64,000 nt of DNA from Leucobacter sp. UCMA 4100 (GTDB lineage: Bacteria > Actinomycetota > Actinomycetes > Actinomycetales > Microbacteriaceae): positions 1,844,514-1,908,513 of the forward strand of contig NZ_JAFEUS010000002.1 of NCBI RefSeq assembly GCF_027853335.1, given 5' to 3'. Below the pieces are notes generated by a model. That model had not been told where the DNA came from. It searched no databases and was given only the letters and a program-made list of their open reading frames with translations. Both the position numbers and the translations under genes were made by a program. Positions 35,762 to 42,851 of the stretch are shown piece after piece (the first letter of the stretch is position 1; every line of letters begins with the position of its first letter).

Positions 35762-36364
35762 ATGAAAAAATCAACAACCGGTTTTATCGCCGGGGCCGCC
35801 GGTGCAGCGCTTCTTCTTGGCGGCTCAACCTTCGCGCTCTGGAGCGACAGCGTCCAGGCCCCGGGTGGCGAGATTCAGTCGGGCAACCTCGAGGTTGCTG
35901 TCACCGGCTCACAGTGGAACGACATCTCAGCAGGTAGCGACACGGGGCGCGAGATTACCCTCGCTGACTTTAAGGTCGTTCCGGGCGACACCATCGAGGG
36001 ATCATTCGATGTTGATCTCGCGCTGCAGGGTGACAACCTCGCAGCAGAGCTGCGCCTTGCAGGCGGGCAGGCATTCAGTGGTGCGCTCGCCGCGGGGCTC
36101 ATCAACGTGAGCTACTCGGTTGAAGATGCGGCGGGCAACGAGGTGCTTTCGGGCAACAGCTCGGGCGTTAACCTCGACCTCGTCTCGCTGAAGAACCGGG
36201 CGCCGGGCAACGCGGTTGCGGTTCCTGCATCGATCGATGGCACTGCAGACCTCACGGTCAAGGTAGCCGTGACGTTCAACGCAGAGACCAAAGATCGCGA
36301 TCTCGTAGAGGCAGCAGCCGCACTCGAGACTTCGGCGATCGAGCTCGTGCAGGTTCGTCAGTAG
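35762..36364 (+). CDS. SipW-dependent (TasA/CalY-like) exported protein 1
   Basis: 200 aa. The alternate-type signal peptide reads KKSTTGFIAGAAGAALL with the characteristic end STFALWSDS, as in substrates of SipW-type signal peptidases. The mature part is a beta-rich TasA/camelysin-like domain (VVPGDTIEGSFDVDLALQGDN). ATG 35762 has AGGAGA at 35751-35756; the longer frame from 35699 is not needed. It is followed by a strong hairpin and the signal peptidase. By analogy with TasA and CalY it may form extracellular fibres; that is inference. Confidence 0.88.
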   Translation: MKKSTTGFIAGAAGAALLLGGSTFALWSDSVQAPGGEIQSGNLEVAVTGSQWNDISAGSDTGREITLADFKVVPGDTIEGSFDVDLALQGDNLAAELRLAGGQAFSGALAAGLINVSYSVEDAAGNEVLSGNSSGVNLDLVSLKNRAPGNAVAVPASIDGTADLTVKVAVTFNAETKDRDLVEAAAALETSAIELVQVRQ

Positions 36365-36374
36365 AGTGTGCTGA

Positions 36375-36413
36375 GTTCTCGAGGGCGGGGTAAGAACCCG
36401 CGCCCTCGAGAAC
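36375..36413 (+). other. 13-bp hairpin between exported protein and signal peptidase genes
   Basis: gttctcgagggcg (36375-36387) is the exact complement of cgccctcgagaac (36401-36413), with a further ggg/ccc inside. No T-run. Likely partial terminator or stabiliser setting the ratio of structural protein to peptidase. Confidence 0.75.
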
Positions 36414-36429
36414 GCTTCGATACGAAAGC

Positions 36430-37041
36430 ATGATCATGGCAACGAAGAGCGTGAGAGAGCAGGAGCCCGGCGTGTGGCGTTCGATGCTGAAAGGCATCGG
36501 TTTCGGCATGCTCGTACTCTGCCTCGGCATTGCTCTCGCGATAGGGGTCGTGCCGCGTGCGCTCGGCGGCGCCGCACTGACGGTGCTCACCGGTTCGATG
36601 CAACCGACGTATGCTCCTGGAGACATGGTGGTTGCCACGCCTCAGGAGCAGTATGCCATTGGCGACGTTGTCGTGTTTCAGCCGGTGTCAGGCGATCCAA
36701 CCCTCGTGACGCACCGTGTTGTTGCGGTGCGTGCGAGTGCTGATGGGGCGCAATACGTGACTCGGGGCGACGCCAACACCCGAGATGACGATCCCATTGT
36801 GGCGGCTCAGGTTATGGGCAAAGTGCGGTACCACGTACCGTACATCGGTCACCTTGCCTCGTTCCTCGGGCAACACCGGCTCACGCTGCTGTACGGTGCT
36901 GGCGCGCTGCTCTTCGGCTATGGAGCCGTCACACTCAGTCTCGCAGCCGCGAGTAAGCGCCGCAATGCCGGCCCTGACGAACTCGCCCAGCAAGAAGACG
37001 ACATCGCGCTTGCGCGCGATCCACAACATTTTGGAGGATGA
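36430..37041 (+). CDS. sipW: SipW-type (ER-type) signal peptidase I
   Basis: 203-aa membrane protease of family S26B. Helix about 22-45, catalytic Ser56 in VLTGSMQPTYAPGD, His95 in VTHRVVAV replacing the lysine of ordinary bacterial signal peptidases (the ER/archaeal-type dyad), and box E RGDANTRDDDP. A second helix about 150-170 precedes a cytoplasmic tail. It lies among three genes whose products carry the matching alternate signal peptide, so those are its probable substrates. ATG 36430 or 36436; only a weak GAAAG precedes. Stop overlaps the next RBS. Confidence 0.93.
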   Translation: MIMATKSVREQEPGVWRSMLKGIGFGMLVLCLGIALAIGVVPRALGGAALTVLTGSMQPTYAPGDMVVATPQEQYAIGDVVVFQPVSGDPTLVTHRVVAVRASADGAQYVTRGDANTRDDDPIVAAQVMGKVRYHVPYIGHLASFLGQHRLTLLYGAGALLFGYGAVTLSLAAASKRRNAGPDELAQQEDDIALARDPQHFGG

Positions 37042-37042
37042 C

Positions 37043-37642
37043 GTGGGAAGAAAGCGAACATGGCCACTGCCCGCTATCGCGGCGGCGGCGCTCATCGCGG
37101 GTGCCTGCACGACAGGGGCGACGACTGCTCTCTGGGGGTCGGCTGGTGTGGCTCCCGGAACGGTTGTGACCTCTGGAAACTTGAAGGTGAAGCCTACGGC
37201 TCCAGTATGGTCAGAGACTTCGAGCGATGTCACTACACCGCAAACCGAGATCGACCCAGCGACGTTCTTGGTGCGAAAGGGCGACACACTGCATGCCTCT
37301 TACCGGTTTGACTTTGAACTGCAGGGCGACAACATGGTTGCCGAGGCGCGGCTCACTTGGCCCGATGACCTTGTGCTTCCTGACGGGGTCACCGCGACCT
37401 ACCAGGCAAGCTCCTCAATAGGCCCGATCTTTTTGACCCCTTCGGCCGCCGTTGGCACAGCGCCCCTCTCAACGCCCGTGATCAAGAGCGATTATGACGA
37501 TGGCTTCAAGTATTTCCTTGTGAAACTTGACGTGAAGTTTGACGGGATCGACGACCGCACGGTTGACATGAGTGAAGAACAGCAGAAGGTTTTGGACGCT
37601 GTCACCTCGTTTGAGCTCGAGCTGAATCAGATTCGAAGGTGA
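37043..37642 (+). CDS. SipW-dependent (TasA/CalY-like) exported protein 2
   Basis: 199 aa from GTG 37043, chosen because GGAGG lies 5 nt upstream (37033-37037) and the protein then begins with a basic region and a signal ending TTGATTALWGSAG. The much longer frame from 36785 only overlaps sipW. The mature domain (VRKGDTLHASYRFDFELQGDNMVAEARL) closely parallels that of the first exported protein, including GD-T-x-ELQGDN, so the two are paralogues. Immediately follows sipW (1 bp gap). Confidence 0.88.
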   Translation: MGRKRTWPLPAIAAAALIAGACTTGATTALWGSAGVAPGTVVTSGNLKVKPTAPVWSETSSDVTTPQTEIDPATFLVRKGDTLHASYRFDFELQGDNMVAEARLTWPDDLVLPDGVTATYQASSSIGPIFLTPSAAVGTAPLSTPVIKSDYDDGFKYFLVKLDVKFDGIDDRTVDMSEEQQKVLDAVTSFELELNQIRR

Positions 37643-37653
37643 GGAAGCTGATC

Positions 37654-38385
37654 ATGAAAAACGAAACGGTTCGGCGGGCAATTCCGTTGAAAGCATTGAC
37701 CATCGCGGCGGTATCGTTCTGCGCGGGCGTCGCCATTGTCGCTGGAGCGACGGCGGCACTCTGGACTCACAGTGCAACGGCTGACATCAAGGTCGGCGAA
37801 GGAGTCCAGGGGTTTGCCGCGGGGCACGCAGGCGCGGTCTCGCAGACGACGGGCTCGAGCATTGACGTGCCGATCGGAGCCGACGCGGTGACGCGCTTGA
37901 TCGCCGATGGGTCGGTAGCGATCCCCTTTGAAACGCAGTCACTGAGCCAGGGCAATAAAGGCCTTTGGTATACGCTCGCCAGCCCAGATTGGGGCGACGG
38001 TGCCTTAGGGCACTCAGCATCAAACGTGTTCAAGGTGGCCGATGCAGCATCGTGCACGGTCGAGGCTGCGGCTACGGCGACGGTGACACCGATGAACGCC
38101 GCTGACGATCGAGTCACCTCAACGCCGGTGAGCGCCGACTATTCGACGAGTGAGCAGGCAACGACCGAGTTCTGGTGCTTTGTTGCGACCCTCGATGAGC
38201 CCGGAGAAGTTGGCTCGTACATGAACACGGCGACGGTGACTGCGGTTGACGACGAAAACCTTGAGGTCACCGACTCTGATGACTGGTCGGCGCGGGTTCT
38301 CGAATCGTTTGACGTGGGTAATGAGTCAGAGCGTGTGCTGACCTTCAGCTACGAAACCTTTAGGCCAGGGCAGGAGACCCCATGA
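37654..38385 (+). CDS. SipW-dependent exported protein 3
   Basis: 243 aa. Signal region AVSFCAGVAIVAGATAALWTHSAT shares the ALW-S/T signature of the two TasA-like neighbours, but the mature domain is different: longer, two cysteines (ASCTVEA, FWCFVAT), and DUF11-like character (YMNTATVTAVDDENLEV). ATG 37654 with GAGG at 37641 is preferred over GTG 37639. Overlaps the next gene (ATGA). Could be a minor or assembly subunit of the same extracellular structure. Confidence 0.82.
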   Translation: MKNETVRRAIPLKALTIAAVSFCAGVAIVAGATAALWTHSATADIKVGEGVQGFAAGHAGAVSQTTGSSIDVPIGADAVTRLIADGSVAIPFETQSLSQGNKGLWYTLASPDWGDGALGHSASNVFKVADAASCTVEAAATATVTPMNAADDRVTSTPVSADYSTSEQATTEFWCFVATLDEPGEVGSYMNTATVTAVDDENLEVTDSDDWSARVLESFDVGNESERVLTFSYETFRPGQETP

Positions 38386-39176
38386 AGAAGCAACACGCAA
38401 TGACCAGGCTCTCGGGGGTGCTCGCCGCGGCTGCGCTTGCCTGTGGCATGGTGCTCGCGGCGACGCCGGCGCACGCCGACTCGGGTGAATCGGCCAACGA
38501 TAGCCGCGCTCTGGTGCTCGAGTGGCACGACGATGGCCCGGCAAATGCCACCGAGACGTTCTTCGGTGCTCCTGTCGCGGTTCCCGGCGATCACGCCGAG
38601 CGCTCGATCTCGGTGACGAACGCTGGCCCCGGTGACGCCGTGCTGCGTGCCGAGATTACCGGGGTGAAGCTGCTCTCGCCGGGCGCAGCCGATGTGCACA
38701 ATAATCCGGCCCACGTGAAGCCCGCGGGCGATCACTATGGCGGGGCTGGCGACCAGGGCGACTTCTACGATGACGTGCTCATCGGTTGGGGCGCTGAGAG
38801 CGCGAGCCTGACCGCACTGCACGATCAGGGAAGCACTCAGGTGCTTGAGGTCGCCGTGAAGCGCGGCGAGCAGCAGACCCTGACGCTCAGCTACGACTTC
38901 GATGTGGCCGCAACCTCTGGGAACACTGCCAACGTGGCCGATCGCTCGGCGTCCTTCGACGTGCTGCTCACGCTCGAGGGCGACACCGAGGGCGTAACGC
39001 CGGTCGACCCTGAACCGAAGCCCGGCCCAAAGCCAGAGCCAAAGCCTGGCCCCGGGGCAGAACGTCCACCGCTCGCGATGACCGGCGGCACGTTTGAGCC
39101 GTGGATCATCGCAGGCGCGGGCTCCCTCGTGCTGATCGGGGCGGCGATCGCGCTCCTGCGTCGGCGCCTTACCTAA
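38382..39176 (+). CDS. Sortase-anchored surface protein with LAMTG motif
   Basis: 264 aa. Classical signal peptide ending ATPAHA|DSG (about 32), an exported beta domain, a wall-spanning PEPKPGPKPEPKPGP stretch, and a sorting signal LAMTG (231-235) with a hydrophobic helix and RRR. LAXTG is the motif favoured by class E housekeeping sortases in high-GC actinobacteria rather than LPXTG, so this protein is likely a wall anchor handled by an enzyme outside this window. Coupled by ATGA overlap to the SipW-substrate operon; it may tether that structure. Confidence 0.85.
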   Translation: MKKQHAMTRLSGVLAAAALACGMVLAATPAHADSGESANDSRALVLEWHDDGPANATETFFGAPVAVPGDHAERSISVTNAGPGDAVLRAEITGVKLLSPGAADVHNNPAHVKPAGDHYGGAGDQGDFYDDVLIGWGAESASLTALHDQGSTQVLEVAVKRGEQQTLTLSYDFDVAATSGNTANVADRSASFDVLLTLEGDTEGVTPVDPEPKPGPKPEPKPGPGAERPPLAMTGGTFEPWIIAGAGSLVLIGAAIALLRRRLT

Positions 39177-41952
39177 CCGGGCCGCGAAGCGCGTGCGCGA
39201 TCTCGCCCCTCGAGGTGAGCCCGAGCTTCGCGAGAACGTTTGACACGTGAAACCTCACCGTTGCGGGTGAGATCACGAGCGTCTGAGCAATGTCGCTCGT
39301 TGAGCCGCCGTTGGCGATGAGCTCGGCAATCTCGCGTTCGCGAGGGGTCAAGCTCATAGCCGCGGCGGCTTCTTGCGTATGCAGAGCGTCGCGTAAGCGA
39401 CGTTCCAGGGTTTCGAGCGCTTCGAGATCGGGTCCGGTGCCGAGCGCGGTGAAGATCCGCCTCGCTTCGGCAATGATCGGGGCGGCTTTGCCGGGCTCTC
39501 CATGAGAGGCGAGGGCCTGGCCGTGGTCGCGGAGGGTGCGTGCCCGGTAGAGCGGCAGCTCGGTGGTCTCGGCGGCGGTGCGATACAGCGCATCGACCTC
39601 GGCCCACATTGCGTGGCCTCCCGGGCATGACTCGGCAAGGCGAGCTTCGAGCCAGGCGATCGTTCCGTAGGTCTCGTGCCACTCGACCCCGGCGAGGCCC
39701 CGCAGGTGCTCGATGAGTGCTGCGGCCTCGTCGAAGCGGGCGAGTTCGATGAGCGAGAGCGCTCGGTAGGTGAGAAAGCCGTGCCTCGTCGAGGTGAACG
39801 AGCGGTAGCGACCCGGCTCGGTGAGCGCGATGACCTCGCGATGGTTGCCCGCGAGCGAGGCAATTTCGACCTCGGCGATGAGCACGAGGTCGATTCCGTA
39901 CCCCTCCCAGTGCAGCTGGTAGAGCCGCTGCGCCCCGAGCATGTACGGGGCGGGGTCTTCGGAACCGGTGATGGCAGCGAGCCATGCGTGCAAGGCCGAG
40001 AGCGTAAGCCGCACCTCTGCGTCGAGAAACTCGTGGGCGTGTGCTTCGGCGTCACTCACGACACGAAGCGCCTCGGCGAGCTCACCCCTGAGTGCGAGTA
40101 GATGCGCGTAGGTGATGCGCATGCCGCCACCCGCCCATGGGCGCGGTCTCCCGGCGAGAAGGTCGTAGCCCTCGCGAGCGAGTTCGTATGCGGTGTCGAG
40201 TTCGTTCAACGAAATAAGGGTGCCCACGAGCGAGACGATCGCGTCGATCTTGTGCTCGCTCGGTCGGAGCGCTTTGGCACGTTCGATGGCCTGTGGCAGG
40301 AGTGCGGCGAGGTGCTCGGCGCGCGCCTCGATCATGAGTGGCACGAGCGAGTAGCCGTCGAGGATGAGCTCGTACTCTCGTGGGGCGACCATCCACGTGA
40401 TGCGCCCGTCACTGAGCTCATCGGGCGACTCGGGGGCGAGTGCCCAGAGCTCTTTTGCTCGGGGAATGAATTCGAGAAGGCCCTCGGCGTCGCGGCTTCG
40501 CATGATGGCGATGACCGCAAGAAACGAGACGAAGGCTTGGATCGTGCGCATCTCGGGTGAGGCGTCATCGACCCCGAGCAGCGCGTCGATGCGTTCCCTC
40601 GGCACCTGGTCTTCGAAGCGGTACACGCGCAACAAGATCGCGATGCACTCGCGCAGTGGCGTTGCTGGCAGTGCCTCGACCTCGGGCAAGAGGTCAAGCA
40701 CGAGAAAGCCCGCCTTGTGCTGCAGGTAGTGCAGCGTGAGGTCGATGAGTACTTCGTCGCGGGCGTCGCCCGTCGTGAGTTCGAGGCATCGCCTGAGTGT
40801 TTCGCCGACGAAGGCGAGGTCGCCTTGGTTGAGGGAGGCGTCGACATCGGCGCGCACCCTCGCCTCGAGTTCGGGCGTGAGCGCGGTTGCGGCACGCAAC
40901 TCGAACATGAGTGATCGGTGCCCCTGGCTGCGGCTCGCGAGGGCGTGCAGTATTGCCTGCGCGCGGCTTTCGCTGAGGTTCTCGATCACCGACGCGGTGA
41001 GCAGCGGGTGCGCGGCCGCGAGCCTGTCGCCAAAGTCAACCTCGACGAGGAGCCCCTGCCGCACGGCTTCAGCGGCGTCAATCGGGTCGCCGAGCGTTTC
41101 GGCCACGTGCGAAACGGTCGCTGAGTCGATGGTTTCGGCGGCGAGCGCGACGATCTCGACCGCGAGCCTGCCCCCGTCACCGAGCACCTGGTAGTCGGGC
41201 AGGAGGCGCTGCTCGCCGTCGTGCTGTTGGTAGAGCCTCGCGGGTAGGTCAGAGCGCAGGTGAAGGCCCTGAATCTCTTCGGGGCTGAGCCCATCGAACA
41301 TCGAGCTCACCCGCGAGAACGATCCATCGGTGACGGTTTGAATGCGCTCTGCGGTCTTCGCCGAGATGCCCGTGCCAAAGCGTTCGAGGGCCATCTCGCG
41401 AATATCGCTGACCGAGAGTTTCGTGAATTCGATGGTGCGCCAGTTGGCGTGCAATTGCGCTTCATCACTCAGGTGCCATGCGAGCGTTTCGACGCCCGGC
41501 TGCGGTCTGGCAGAGCACACGAGAAATACGCCCTGGCTGACGAGCCGAGGCGCGACGTAGCGCAGCACCCGCTCTGACGCGGCGTCGACCCAGTGTACGT
41601 CGTCGAGAAGAACGGTGCGGATCGTGCCCTGCGGGTGCCCCGAGAGCGCCAGCAGCACCTGCCTCGCGATCTCGACTTGCGAGCGCGAGGGGTCGATGGT
41701 GCTGCGGGCAGCTGGGGTCGTGCTGATAAGGCGTTCGATGAAGCTGTACGGTATTTCGCTCTCGAACTCGTCGGCCGCCGCGGCGTGAATAGGGCCGACG
41801 GCCGCAGTCTCGGCTGCCTCGCGAAGTCTGCTTAAGAAGAACGTTTTGCCGGTGCCGCTTTCGCCGAAAAGGAGGAGGAGGCCGCCGTCGCTCGCGCGCG
41901 CGGCATCAAGGTAAATCTCGGCCTCGCGTGCCCGTTTCGTGTTCATGATCAT
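39169..41952 (-). CDS. LuxR-family large ATP-binding regulator (LAL type)
   Basis: 927 aa. N-terminal AAA/STAND ATPase with Walker A GESGTGKT (30-37) and Walker B-like TVLLDDVHWVD, a long helical TPR-like middle, and a C-terminal LuxR helix-turn-helix (SLTPREREIAELIANGG, SPATVRFHVSNVLAKLGL). The open frame starts at 42099, but the extra 49 residues are His/Arg-rich noise; ATG 41952 gives the usual short lead into the ATPase. Its stop overlaps the end of the LAMTG gene by 8 bp. Location beside the surface-structure cluster suggests control of it; not shown. Confidence 0.9.
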   Translation of the reverse strand: MIMNTKRAREAEIYLDAARASDGGLLLLFGESGTGKTFFLSRLREAAETAAVGPIHAAAADEFESEIPYSFIERLISTTPAARSTIDPSRSQVEIARQVLLALSGHPQGTIRTVLLDDVHWVDAASERVLRYVAPRLVSQGVFLVCSARPQPGVETLAWHLSDEAQLHANWRTIEFTKLSVSDIREMALERFGTGISAKTAERIQTVTDGSFSRVSSMFDGLSPEEIQGLHLRSDLPARLYQQHDGEQRLLPDYQVLGDGGRLAVEIVALAAETIDSATVSHVAETLGDPIDAAEAVRQGLLVEVDFGDRLAAAHPLLTASVIENLSESRAQAILHALASRSQGHRSLMFELRAATALTPELEARVRADVDASLNQGDLAFVGETLRRCLELTTGDARDEVLIDLTLHYLQHKAGFLVLDLLPEVEALPATPLRECIAILLRVYRFEDQVPRERIDALLGVDDASPEMRTIQAFVSFLAVIAIMRSRDAEGLLEFIPRAKELWALAPESPDELSDGRITWMVAPREYELILDGYSLVPLMIEARAEHLAALLPQAIERAKALRPSEHKIDAIVSLVGTLISLNELDTAYELAREGYDLLAGRPRPWAGGGMRITYAHLLALRGELAEALRVVSDAEAHAHEFLDAEVRLTLSALHAWLAAITGSEDPAPYMLGAQRLYQLHWEGYGIDLVLIAEVEIASLAGNHREVIALTEPGRYRSFTSTRHGFLTYRALSLIELARFDEAAALIEHLRGLAGVEWHETYGTIAWLEARLAESCPGGHAMWAEVDALYRTAAETTELPLYRARTLRDHGQALASHGEPGKAAPIIAEARRIFTALGTGPDLEALETLERRLRDALHTQEAAAAMSLTPREREIAELIANGGSTSDIAQTLVISPATVRFHVSNVLAKLGLTSRGEIAHALRGPVR

Positions 41953-42157
41953 GCTGAGGCCCCCGCCGTGAGCGGGTGCTGCCTGGTGCGCTGTGCCTGC
42001 GGCGTGCCTACGCCGGTGGTGTTGTGTGTGTAGCTCGCCCGCGGAAGCGTCATCAGGACGCACGCGAACGTGGGGTGCAATTGACCCATGGTTCCTCATT
42101 CATTTCCCCATGGGGCTGCCCGAGGGAGGCCCCATCCCTAGATGAAGGTAACTCTAC

Positions 42158-42171
42158 GCTTAGCGTTAAGC
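42158..42171. promoter_or_regulatory. Inverted repeat GCTTA-N4-TAAGC between tetR and LAL gene
   Basis: Perfect 5-bp arms in the 225-bp gap upstream of the LAL regulator and just after tetR. Possible operator for either product. Confidence 0.35.
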
Positions 42172-42177
42172 TCTTGT

Positions 42178-42801
42178 CTAGTTTACGTGTTCGGCCCCCG
42201 TCGGCTCGGCCGCCCTTGCCGCCTGAGGGGTGAACCCTCTCAGACCAATTTCGAGCAGTCGGTGCCACGAGCCATCGCCCATGAGTGGCTGTAGTGGCGC
42301 GGTCGAGGCGACCATGACGGTGAGGGCGATGATGTCGCCGGGGGTGATGTCGGTTGCGAGCGCCCCTTCGTCGCGACAGCTCTGAGCGAGTGCTCTCACC
42401 GCGTTCACGAAGGCCTCGCCGATGGCTCTGGGAGGGTGCGTTCGGAGCACCCAGAGCGTGAGTGCCGTATAGCTCGGGTGGCGCACCATGGTGGTGATGA
42501 GTGCGGTGCAGAGCTGCTCTAGTCTGACCGCTGCGGCCTCGGCTGCGTGCTGTTCGAACGCGTCAACCGCGATCTCTTCGAGCATTGTGGCGTGCCGATC
42601 ATAGACTCGGTACACGAGCTCGTCGCGCCCCGAGAAGTGGCGGTAGAGGCTGGCCTCGCTCACCCCGGCACGTTTTGCAATGCGGTGCAGTGGAGCGGTC
42701 GGGCCTTCTTCGTCGAATAGCGTGATCGCGGCCTCGAGCAATCGCTCATGGTTGCGCAGGTGATCTTCACGAACGGCCCGTTGTCGGGAGGTTGCGGTCA
42801 T
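42178..42801 (-). CDS. TetR-family transcriptional regulator
   Basis: 207 aa. N-terminal helix-turn-helix typical of TetR (LLEAAITLFDEEGP, HRIAKRAGVSEASLYRHFSGRDELV), followed by an all-helical ligand domain with no close family. TACTCT lies 7 nt before the ATG, suggesting a leaderless mRNA. Between a LAL regulator and a P-type ATPase, all on the minus strand; target unknown. Confidence 0.92.
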   Translation of the reverse strand: MTATSRQRAVREDHLRNHERLLEAAITLFDEEGPTAPLHRIAKRAGVSEASLYRHFSGRDELVYRVYDRHATMLEEIAVDAFEQHAAEAAAVRLEQLCTALITTMVRHPSYTALTLWVLRTHPPRAIGEAFVNAVRALAQSCRDEGALATDITPGDIIALTVMVASTAPLQPLMGDGSWHRLLEIGLRGFTPQAARAAEPTGAEHVN

Positions 42802-42808
42802 GTATAGC

Positions 42809-42814
42809 AGAGTA
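42809..42814 (-). promoter_or_regulatory. -10 hexamer TACTCT, probable leaderless start of tetR
   Basis: Minus strand: TACTCT, 7 nt, ATG 42801. Confidence 0.45.
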
Positions 42815-42851
42815 CCGGTGTGGCGCTGCGTGCACGGGCGACGGGTGTCGG

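Noticed and set aside
24432-39176. Integrase and attachment-site repeats of a genomic island
   Set aside because: I looked for a second copy of the tRNA 3' end downstream and for an integrase gene and saw neither; the island idea rests on composition and position only.
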